Below, one piece after another: positions 25,975 to 34,989 of a stretch of 64,000 nucleotides of DNA. The stretch lies in NCBI GenBank assembly GCA_021234155.1, contig JAJEKV010000033.1:10550163-10614162 (forward strand), written 5' to 3'. Position 1 is the stretch's first letter; every line of letters begins with the position of its first letter. The notes under the pieces are model-generated. The model was not told the origin of the DNA. It searched no databases and saw only the letters and a list, made by a program, of their open reading frames with translations. The stretch is from Isoetes taiwanensis (lineage: Eukaryota > Streptophyta > Lycopodiopsida > Isoetales > Isoetaceae). Made by a program: the position numbers and the translations under genes.

Positions 25975-26830
25975 GCAAAGGGCGCCATGGCGCCATTTGC
26001 ATTCACCACCATGCATTTGGTCCAGATGTTATATCAAATGCATGCTGTGGATGCCTCATCATGTTTGGAAATGGCACCTTGAAGATGCAAATGGCACCAT
26101 GGCGCCATTTGCACCCGCAACACCAAAAAAAATTTCAAAAAAAAAAAAAAAGTTTTTTTTTTTTTTTTCAACCATGCCGAGGATGCAAATGGCGTCCTTC
26201 GCATGCTTAAGAATGGCACCTTGAGGGCGCAAATGGCGCCATGGCGCCATTTGCACCCCAACACCCTTCTTTTCGGGGGGAAATTTTTTTGGGTGCTGGG
26301 GGTGTAAATGGCACCATGTTGCATCCTCAAGGTGCCATTTCCCCATTTGCATTCACTAGCATGCAAAAAAAATATGTTGAGGATGCATTCACCAGCATGC
26401 ATTTGGTCTGCTATAGCAAATGCACGTTCAGGTATGCCAGGAGATTTGCTGTGGAGCCACCTTCGGCCAGCTTGGTACCACTGAAGATTTTAGTCACGAT
26501 GAGATTCAAAATGTGGCTTACAACTTTGACGAAGAGGCATTTAGTGGGGCAGGATTTGACATTCTTATGAATGTTGGCAAAGAAAAGCATGATCCTACTA
26601 ATGGCAGTGATTCAATTCAGCAACAAATTTCGTAATTTAGCTTCATAAACAAATTTTCTTGATGTGTAAATTTGTCAATTTCAGAAGTTAATGATGCCCT
26701 TCTTCCTGTAAAATAGGTAAAACTTGCTAACTTAAGTTGCAGTTTTTTTTTTTTTTGTTGTTTCCCCCCCGATATTAATGGCGCCAATAAATGGCATTTT
26801 AGATGCATTTTTTTTGCTAAATGGCGCCAT
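25975..26830. repeat. cluster of GGCGCC-type palindromes
   Basis: The palindrome AAATGGCGCCATGGCGCCATTT, complete or with one change, occurs near 25978, 26092 and 26230. Half-sites lie near 26305, 26330, 26780 and 26818. Between them lie inverted stretches, including an A-run directly followed by a T-run at about 26137-26168. The same palindrome borders the foldback repeats at 18 kb and appears in decayed form at 16.4-16.5 kb. Confidence 0.75.
26420..26635 (+). other. short coding-like ORF of unknown function
   Basis: This 71-residue open frame is acidic in its second half (core TTEDFSHDEIQNVAYNFDEE) and ends with a stop at 26633. Its composition looks coding, but no start or splice context is convincing and I do not recognise it. 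It could be an exon remnant. Confidence 0.25.
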
Positions 26831-27240
26831 AATTGCTCAAAAAATCGTCATAAAATGGATTAAAAAGGATTTTCATCCCTAACTGGAATCACGAAATTTC
26901 TCATTTTAATGAAATTGTGCTTTTTTATATAAAAGGCCTATTTAAATTCAGGGCCCAGCTTTTGAAGGAACTTTTGAATTCAATGCCGGACACCGGCCAT
27001 TATTAGCCGTACACTGCTATCTGACAAGGGGAATGATTGCAGAGTCATTGCCGTATCACCGCATGCCATGTCAACCCGTAAAGGATAGTGATCCTGTCCG
27101 AGGGAATCACAACCGTTAGCGCCAAAAAATCCCTTTCTCCCTCTGTGTTTTACCAGAATTCTATCTCAGAGCTTCGTTCCGGCGCCTCCGTTCCTCCCGC
27201 TTGAATTCTTATCCCTTTCTTATCGCAACCCTCTGTTCAG

Positions 27241-29534
27241 ATGGATCAAAGCCTTGGAACCTCAGTTAATGAGAACTTCCAAGCAGAATCTTCTGCTAAC
27301 TCGGCTTTCATCTTCCCTGCCAACAATCCCTTGCAGGAAGAACAGGTCGATTCGGAGGTGGACTCCCCTCTTAAATTTCCTCCAGGTTTTGGGGTAGTTG
27401 GAGGCGCAGATACCATGGCGGATCTTCTATCTGTGGAGGCTAAGGTTGTTAGTCGAGAGGCCGACTTATTCCCAGGTCTTTGGGGGGAGCCCTCAGTATC
27501 CCCGAGCTCCGTTCTGGCAGCAGGTAAAGAAAAGGCTGATTGCAAGGATTCAGAAGAAAAAGCTGATTGCAAGGAGCTCGAAATAGATTTCGGGGAAGAT
27601 GCCGTGGAGAACTCTCCTCGAGAAAATGCCGGATACATGGATGATGAAATCCCAAACTAGAAATTGGATCGAAAAGATGGCCGGTGGTAATATTTATTCG
27701 GCGGGTGCAGCAGTAGTTACTCCAAAAAATGGGATATGGAGATCCACAGACTCACTAAACATTCCATGACCAATGATTACAAGCTGCCAGCAGTCGCAAG
27801 AGGCAGGAAACCAATTGCTCTAGAAATGAGCAGGAGGAAGAGGAACTTTGAATTGGTCAAGCTGGAGCGGAGCGCGGATGAAGATTATCTGTGGCAGCAT
27901 AATCTTAGGCGAATTTTTGTGAGGGCCAAGTGAAGGGCCAAAGCTATGGCAGATGAGCAGATTGAGTACGGACTTCTTAATCCGGCTATGAGGTCTGCTT
28001 GGGTCAATCAACAGGTGGAGATAAGGCGGACGGTAGAGGAAACTCTGGAGGAGCAGAAGAGGGAAGCAATTAGAAAAAAGATCGCCAGCAGGTTTGGTTT
28101 GACAGTTGAAGAGATGAGGGCCGAGATTTCTTTATCCAGAGAGCAAGCTCAGGTAGAGAATGATGATTTCAGCAAGGAATTGGCACAAGGAGATCTTGCA
28201 TCTCCCCCTCCCAGGAAAGTGAGCAAGCTCCCACTCAGGAGCTCGCCGAGAACTCCAAGAAAGAAGAGGGGGGCAAAAAAACAGAGGACTGCATAGCCCC
28301 TAACCACATAGTGTTTGAAACCTCCAGCTACATTCAGGGTTTGCGTGAGGCAATTCAATCAGCAGGTCTCCCTAACCCCAGAGCTTCATCGGAAGAGGAG
28401 GACACTTTAATTGAGATCCCGATGATGCATAGGCTGGAAGCCATTTTTTTTAATTCTGTGTTTTCTTATCAATCAGGTCTTGTTTCCAGGAGGTGGACCT
28501 GTAACTTCACATTAAAATACCCACTGACACTATGCAGCACAGCCATTCGGGTGGGTAAGAAATCATCAGCAGCAGAATTTCGCGTCTATGGCAACTTTGC
28601 CCAAGATTTCATGACAGTTCCTAGTCCTGGAGATGATGTGGATTGCAGAATCAATGAAGAGTGTGTCGGTGCCTATCTCCTGTAAGTCACGGTTATAAGC
28701 ACTACCCAAGCATTGCAATGCTTTGATTCGCTGACTATATTGCTCTCTGCAGGGCCTTAATACATGTCATTCCCCAAAACAAAAGATCCCAGCATGTTTT
28801 TGTGCATCCCGCGGCCTTTGACCTATTTTTGCAGAACAGTTTGGAAGGTCAATCGGGTGCATATGATATGTTTGCTAAATTAATCCCACCCAGACCCTTC
28901 ATCAGGCAGAATTGGCGGATGAACGTGGGCTTCTATTACTTCCCAGTCATGAGCAGGTAAAGAGTCTGTTTTAAATCTATTCATGGGCAATTGACCCTAA
29001 AATCCGGTTGCGCAATTGTTCACAGCAATCACTGGAGCTTATTCATATTGGTTTCAGACCCCGAGGCATGCCGGAGGCTCCAAACTCCTTGTCCAGTGTT
29101 GCTGCATTTGGATTCAATGTCAGGCATGCACTCGAGCTTCCACTATTTCGCCACTTTGTAAGTTTAATTCTGCCCCTTTCCAGTCCATTTTTTGTTTCTT
29201 CTGATTCCTTTGGCCACAGATTCGTGTCCGACATTATGAAGAGGTGGAATTTCGAGTCCTCGAAATTGCACAATATCTCCTACGTCTTTTTGAAGGTCCC
29301 TCAGCAAGAAAACACCCAGGATTGTGGAATTTACACGATTTGTTTCATCAAGAGATTCCTGCAAAATATGTGCAACACCAAAGACCAGTCCGTGGGTATT
29401 TTGTGTGTCCAATTTTATCTAATCTTATTCGAACTTCGTGCTAATTTTCCCGGTTGCAGGTTCTGGATACTTCCAAATGGTTTGGGCGTGATGAGATCGA
29501 CCAGACGAGGTCCTCATTTGCAGTGATGTTATAG
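27241..29534 (+). CDS. C48/Ulp1-like cysteine protease gene, multi-exon
   Basis: The catalytic part can be spliced cleanly. The exons are about 28215-28681 (donor TGTAAGT), 28753-28956, 29026-29157, 29220-29391 and 29460-29534 (stop TAG at 29532), all with GT/AG ends and compatible phases. The C48 triad is visible: His in NHWSL, Asp in LHLDSM, and Cys in QENTQDCGIYT, where the upstream Gln matches the oxyanion residue. C48 proteases cut SUMO-type conjugates, and many copies in plants belong to MULE transposons. The N-terminal part (27241 onward) is acidic, then basic and coiled-coil-like (28000-28170). It has in-frame stops at 27658 and 27931 and a frame change near 28210, so either introns or decay lie there. 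The gene points toward the minus-strand MULE transposase at 35-37.8 kb, the convergent layout typical of two-gene MULEs. Confidence 0.72.
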
Positions 29535-29705
29535 AAATTCGCTGACTGTGTCCAGCAAAGAAGAAGTACCTTCCACTTGCCCGAGGGAGATTGGAGTGAA
29601 ACTGGTGGCCTTATGACCCGTTTAAGGATCAATGGTCCTTGATTTTTATTATGTGTGAATAGAACAGCAAAAATCCCTGGGTTTAATCTGAATTCCCGAC
29701 TGTAT

Positions 29706-29785
29706 CTGAATTTGAATTCATTTGAATTTGAATTTGAATTTGAATTTGAATTTGAATTTGAATTTGAATTTGAATTTGAATTTAA
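29706..29785 (+). repeat. (GAATTT)n microsatellite
   Basis: About 13 copies of a hexanucleotide lie just downstream of the protease gene. Open frames with NLNLNL or NSNSNS runs on either strand are by-products. Confidence 0.95.
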
Positions 29786-29829
29786 ATTTTCTGGCCAACA
29801 AAATGCCATATGGTAAAAAATGTAGGTTG

Positions 29830-30100
29830 GTGATTCCTTCGTATGGTATCACTAAAGTTGTCAGCTATCCGGTGGAATCACATGATGGTGATTCCATGCA
29901 GTGGAATGTCCGCCGCCATCATTGCATGCCGCGGGCATTAATTGCTTCTTCACGTCAAATGCCTGCCATTCTGACGGACGTCAAACTGACGTACGCAACG
30001 GGGAATGAAACGGCGCCACGTTGGCGCCTACACTGACGGACAATTTAGGGCCAAATCTAGGCCCATAGGGGGTGATTCCACTCCATAGAATCATCCTTCG
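29830..30100. repeat. scattered GTGATTCC / GGAATCAC motifs
   Basis: GTGATTCC occurs at 29830, 29888 and 30072, each followed within about 15-40 bases by a GGAATC or GAATCA half-site. The same dyad is tandemly arrayed at 37967-38460, on the far side of the MULE transposase. This suggests both sites belong to one element family. Confidence 0.6.
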
Positions 30101-30153
30101 CTCACCGGACCAGCACCCTCCTCTTCGTATTCAGTCATAATTCCTTGGATGTC

Positions 30154-30818
30154 TGATATGACTACAAGACTTTGCAGTAAATCAAGATTCAAAGAATAGA
30201 AACGGTTAGCAAATGACTTCAAAAATCCAGCCTTCACGGCAGTGCTCACCACCCAACCGGGCTCAGGCTTAGCAAGAAATCGTTATTTTGCCTTCCCAAT
30301 CGCATCCAAGAACTCAATCACAGAGATTAGTTTCCACCACTAGGACTGCAGACAAGTCTAAAGACCCAATTCACGATTCTTCAGATGACTCCCTGCAAGA
30401 AGTAAGGAAGTCGGATTCTTATAACCAGCGGTTATGCTATTTCCAGAAAAGGCCTTTTTCAATTCAAAATATCCTCAAAAAGGTAGGCAATTATTGGAAT
30501 CAGGAATTCGGGTTAAAAATATCTGGAATCTATTACTGGCAGGGCCGGATCTTCTGGTTTACTACAGTTCCGGCAAATAATTAACAGGTCTTGGACTTGT
30601 TTTTAACGAACAGGGTCCGCGACCCGTTATCCACCTTCTTAACAAGTTTTTAAATTTGCTATCCATTGGTTCGTTGGTTAAAGATTTTATTGTCTTGTGA
30701 TCCTTATCTCCAAATCTAAACTACTCTTAACACATTAACTACTTTTAACACATTAAGTTCTAATATTTCATTCTGGATGCGTTGGTCCTGAACCGTTCCC
30801 TCGAGCACCACCATATCA
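30154..30818 (-). repeat. 3' LTR of gag-only element
   Basis: This 665-bp direct repeat begins TGATATGACTACAAGAC and ends CACCACCATATCA. It contains an open frame of 98 residues that also occurs in the other LTR; it is probably a by-product. Confidence 0.93.
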
Positions 30819-30875
30819 ATTCCTCCCCTTCCCGGGATTGATCGTCCTCGATCAAGGAATTATATGGCAAATTTA

Positions 30876-31030
30876 CCACAACCAAGTCCATGGTTGCAAC
30901 CCTAGTTGAATACTCAACTAGAAATACCACAGTCAAATCCATGACTGCAACCCTAGTTGATTTCTCAACTAGAAATATACCACAGTCAAATCCATGACTG
31001 CAACCCTGATTGAGTCCACAATCAGAAATA
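30876..31030 (-). repeat. 51-53-bp tandem repeat upstream of polypurine tract
   Basis: Three units at 30876, 30927 and 30980 begin CCACA(A/G)(C/T)CAA. Each contains a small dyad such as CTAGTTGA...TCAACTAG. They lie between gag and the polypurine tract. Related sequence lies at the same place in the 12-14 kb element, so the region is shared by the family. Confidence 0.8.
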
Positions 31031-31204
31031 CTCAAGTCCAGCCCTTTAGGCTAAAAATTTGATCCAGCCTTCAAGGCCAAAAAGTTTTCTTTATATGCTT
31101 AAATAGTAAACAATGAAACCAACATCTATGCTGCAGACATAGTTGTTGTTTCTTAAATTTAAAATTTAACCCTGTCCTCCTTCATGGAGTTATCACCTAC
31201 CAAC

Positions 31205-32404
31205 CTATTTCAAATAGGCAATTTGCGATTTAAGCCCTTTCCTTTTTGCGCCGTCGGCAAAAGTTACTTGTTTATTCGTCTTAGCACTTGACTCGGCTGG
31301 TTGCTCTTCCACCTGAGTCACTTGAGCCGAAGGTCCACTAGAACGAGGATTTGATCTATACTCAGCTCTGCCTGATTCCCTACGTTCCTCCCGATTGCCC
31401 CGATCATTCGGATCTCTTTTTGCGTTTAACTTCGGGCAGTCTACCTTAAAATGTGGTCCTCCGCAGTAATAACACCCACTTTTCTTAAAGGAAGGCCTAT
31501 CAGTCTGATTATCCCACTTCGTTCTCTGGGCTTGTTCGTGATTATCACCCACACTTGCTCTAGCCCTTTTATTTCCCTTATCAGAATTCTTGCTATTACT
31601 CGCTTTTCCAGTGCTTGTTTTTCCATTGCCTTTGTCTTCAGGGTATCCATCCCAAATACTACAATTTATAAAATCAGGATTTAACTTCCTTTCCGCAGCT
31701 ATAGCTTTCTTTGTTGCTTCTTCCAAAGTTTGAGGATCTATAAAACATAATTCTGCATATAAGGAATTTTTAAGTCCCGCTATATATTTTCTTAGCAACT
31801 CCTTCTCTGTTAACCCATCCATTTGAGTGGACAGATACTGGAATTTAGATGTGTACTGATAGACTGACTCATTGTCATCTTGCTTGAATAGATCCCATTC
31901 CCGTTTGACATCATTATGTTAGTTAGCTGCCAAATTGTAACCTTCGAAAGCTTCTTTGAAGCTCTTCCATGTCAAAATCTTTGGATCCATTCTTTTTCTT
32001 CCTTGCCACCAGGTTCTTGCCATATCTGTCAAATATTTGTCCATAGCCTGCAGCTTTTGCTTTTCACTAGCTTTTACCAGTTCAAAATAGCTTTCCCATG
32101 TAGAAAGAAATCCAAAGACTGTAGGCGGGTTTCTCTTTTCACCAGAGAAGGTAGGCATTCCTGCAACCTTCTCTAGCCATTTACAAGAGGGTTCTGGAGG
32201 CAAACTGGATGAATTAGACTGTGCATTCGTTTGCACAGAAGGCTCAGGTAGAAATTTGTAAGCCAGACACAGGTATTCCAGTTGTTTTTGACGATCTGCA
32301 GGGTTAATAGATGGAGGAATAGCCATTTGATCTGCTATGTAGCTGGCATTGCTCATAGCCTGGGTATACTGATGATCAGGTACGCCGAAGCGATTAGTAG
32401 ACAT
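31205..32404 (-). pseudogene. gag polyprotein with one in-frame stop
   Basis: From ATG at 32404 (MSTNRFGVPDH) the frame covers 399 codons to a stop at 31205, interrupted by one TAA at 31919-31921. Upstream of that stop lies a retrotransposon-gag core (ARTWWQGRKRM, then TWKSFKEAFEG). Downstream are LSTQMDGLTEKELLRKYIAG and a CCHC-type knuckle CYYCGGPHFKVDC, with three residues between the second Cys and the His, as in many plant Gypsy gags. Gag packages the element RNA into particles. No protease or polymerase frame follows. Apart from the stop the frame is intact over its whole length, which agrees with recent inactivation or a sequencing difference. Confidence 0.88.
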
Positions 32405-32430
32405 TGTCCAGAGGTTTTCAGAATCAAGCT

Positions 32431-32442
32431 GCTCTGATACCA
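32431..32442 (-). other. primer-binding site (initiator Met tRNA type)
   Basis: GCTCTGATACCA on the plus strand gives TGGTATCAGAGC on the element strand, four bases inside the 5' LTR. This matches the standard initiator methionine tRNA site. Confidence 0.9.
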
Positions 32443-32446
32443 AAGT

Positions 32447-33111
32447 TGATACGACGACAAGACTTTGCAGTAAATCAAGATTCAAAGAATAGAAACGGTT
32501 AGCAAATGACTTCAAAAATCCAGCCTTCACGGCAGTGCTCACCACCCAACCGGGCTCAGGCTTAGCAAGAAATCGTTATTTTGCCTTCCCAATCGCATCC
32601 AAGAACTCAATCACAGAGATTAGTTTCCACCACTAGGACTGCAGACAAGTCTAAAGACCCAATTCACGATTCTTCAGATGACTCCCTGCAAAAAGTAAGG
32701 AAGTCGGATTCTTATAACCAGGGGTTATGCTATTTCCAGAAAAGGCCTTTTTCAATTCAAAATATCCTCAAAAAGGTAGGCAATTATTGGAATCAGGAAT
32801 TCGGGTTAAAAATATCTGGAATCTATTACTGGCAGGGCCGGATCTTCTGGTTTACTACAGTTCCGGCAAATAATTAACAGGTCTTGGACTTGTTTTTAAC
32901 GAACAGGGTCCGCGACCCATTATCCACCTTCTTAACAAGTTTTTAAATTTGCTATCCATTGGTTCGTTGGTTAAAGATTTTATTGTCTTGTGATCCTTAT
33001 CTCCAAATCTAAACTACTCTTAACACATTAACTACTTTTAACACATTAAGTTCTAATATTTCATTCTGGATGCGTTGGTCCTGAACCGCTCCCCCGAGCA
33101 CCACCATATCA
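32447..33111 (-). repeat. 5' LTR of gag-only element
   Basis: This 665-bp direct repeat begins TGATACGACGACAAGAC and ends CACCACCATATCA. It has the same length as its partner and about 1% divergence, so the insertion is relatively young. Confidence 0.93.
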
Positions 33112-33288
33112 CTGTCGCTCCTGTGAGGCGCTTCGATCTGCCCCGTTTTGCTTCCCAGTCGTCGGCGCTACCTCAGTTTATCATCATCAGGTCCAGCAAC
33201 CTCTGTGCCTCTATAATTCAGTAAGAATCATGTTCGCCTGTTAAACGAAATAATGGATGTTCTTATCATTTGTTGTTGAGTTCCAGGC

Positions 33289-33786
33289 ATGGCGGACTTC
33301 CCCCCAATATCCATAGTCGACGGCTTCCTCGTGGTGGACCTCGGCTTTCTGGAGGCTCTCCAGGAGTGCAGGCTTGAGAGTCTGCAGGAGCGTCTCCGGA
33401 GTCGTGCACTGGTAGAGGTGCCGCCAATTTCTGTTGCCATACCTTCGGCAGACGGTTGTGGATGCATTAGGGTCCCTGTGAAGGTTTCCAACGTTTCCAG
33501 AATCCCCGGGCACGAGACGTTTGATGAGGATTGGGCAAAGAATCTGTTTGCCTACATTTACGAAACTGAAGTGCCGAAGGAGTTTTCTGCAAAGTGTGGC
33601 TGCAAAGGTTTTGCTGGTTCAAAGCGAGTGAAGGAGGAGTGCAAGGTTGATCCAGATGACGGTGATTTTGTGGTCCGGGTTGCCTGCTGCAAGGACCTAA
33701 CTTCTGGGAGGGTTAACTGGTCTACAACAAGGTGTGTCTTCATTCGCTGTTGTTCGTTTGATGTTCTTTATTTCTGCTGCAACTAA
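33289..33786 (+). CDS. unknown Cys-rich protein, first exon
   Basis: The ATG at 33289 follows an AG (GTTCCAGGC), so it may begin an exon. The frame runs with even codon use to a likely donor GTGTGT at 33732, giving about 147 residues; reading on reaches a stop at 33784. The N-terminus is acidic and hydrophobic (MADFPPISIVDGFLVVDLGF). The second half has a Cys cluster (KCGCKGF, EECKVDP, VACCKDL) that could bind metal. I do not recognise the family. It lies just outside the gag-only element, between the protease gene and the MULE transposase, so it may be cargo of a larger element or an interrupted host gene. The following exon was not found with confidence. Confidence 0.45.
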   Translation: MADFPPISIVDGFLVVDLGFLEALQECRLESLQERLRSRALVEVPPISVAIPSADGCGCIRVPVKVSNVSRIPGHETFDEDWAKNLFAYIYETEVPKEFSAKCGCKGFAGSKRVKEECKVDPDDGDFVVRVACCKDLTSGRVNWSTTRCVFIRCCSFDVLYFCCN

Positions 33787-34235
33787 CTCACTGCATGAAC
33801 TACGCAGAGAAAACGAGGCCGCCCCAGTTACAGTGCCTAGCTCCCGAGGATTAATGAAGGAGGAGAGTCTTTTTTTTTTTTTTTTAGTTTTTGTTGACAC
33901 GATTTTTTTGATTCCGGGGGATTTCTGAATCCCTCTCGAGTTTTGAGTTCCTGCTAGCTACCTTGCTTAAGGCCTTTTTTCAAGAATACAAATTGTAGTT
34001 ATTGGATGTTCAATCTATGGAGTTACCTTCAAATTGCATGCCCACTCTCTTTGTCTTGCATTCGGTTACATGCACATTCAACTTGTCCATGCATACAAAC
34101 TGTTTTTTCCTGATGTATTCCGTCCAATGCAATCGTCCGTCATTGATGATTCCATACCATGGAATATTCTATACTGCATTAGTTATGCATAGCGTATTTA
34201 TACAAAATTGTGAATTTATACATAACAGAGTAGAT

Positions 34236-34900
34236 AAACAGAGTAATTAGACATTTAGTGGAGTATTTATACATAGAGTATTTGTACACGTAGTATTTGT
34301 ACATAGAGTATTTGTACATAGATTAGTTATACATAGAGTATTTATACATGGAGTAGTTATACGAAGAGTATATATACATAGAGTATTTGTACATATAGTT
34401 ATACATAGAGTATTTATACATGGAGTAGTTATACGTGGAGTAGTCATACACAGAGTATTTGTACAGAGTATTTGTACATAGAGTATTTGTACATACAATA
34501 GTTATACATAGAGTATTTGTACATAGAGTAGTTATACATAGAGTAGTTATACATGGAGTAGTTATACGTGGAGTAGTTATACGTGGAGTATTTGTGCATA
34601 GAGTATTTGAACATACAATAATTACACATAGAGTATTTGTACATAGAGTAGTTATACATAGAGTATTTGTACATGGATTATTTGTACATACATTGGTTGT
34701 ACATAGAGTAGTTATACATAGATTATATATACATAGAGTATTTGTACATGGAGTATTTGTACATACATTGGTTATACATGGAGTAGTTATATATAGTACA
34801 GAGTATTTGTACATACATTAGTTATACATAGAGTAGTTATACAAAGAGTTATTATGCATAGAGTATACATAGGGTATATAGAGTGTATTTATTTGCCCAT
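34236..34900. repeat. 15-bp minisatellite
   Basis: About 40 degenerate copies of a unit close to TACATAGAGTATTTG or TACATAGAGTAGTTA occur. Because the unit is five codons long, long open frames appear on both strands (repeats of MYKYS/MYNYS or FVHRV). They are not genes. Confidence 0.95.
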
Positions 34901-34989
34901 ACATAATTTATACATGGAGTAAATCTCCAACACACCTTGATGCCCCCAGCCATTTCCATTTTCACTTCCAATTGTATTTCCCAACACAT

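Larger units (their letters stand above)
30154..33111 (-). mobile_element. gag-only LTR retrotransposon (TR-GAG-like), 2958 bp
   Basis: Two 665-bp LTRs (30154-30818 and 32447-33111) have TGATA/TATCA termini and differ at about seven positions, roughly 1%. A primer-binding site (32431-32442, minus strand TGGTATCAGAGC) and a polypurine tract (about 30819-30831, minus strand GAAGGGGAGGAAT) orient it on the minus strand. The flanks ATGTC (30149-30153) and CTGTC (33112-33116) form a near-perfect 5-bp target duplication. The interior encodes only gag; protease, reverse transcriptase, RNase H and integrase are absent. The element therefore depends on a helper. The gag and zinc knuckle resemble plant Gypsy-type elements. 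Confidence 0.93.

Noticed and set aside
29722-29809. NLNLNL-type protein start
   Set aside because: It is translation of a GAATTT microsatellite.
30288-30584. 98-residue ORF repeated at 32581-32877
   Set aside because: Both copies lie inside the two LTRs and have no recognisable domain; most likely by-products of the LTR sequence.
32431-32442. Possible tRNA gene (GCTCTGATACCA)
   Set aside because: It is only the 3'-end complement used as a retrotransposon primer-binding site; no cloverleaf surrounds it.
34247-34821. Long open frames of up to 163 residues on both strands
   Set aside because: They arise from a 15-bp minisatellite with a unit of five codons, so they are not genes.
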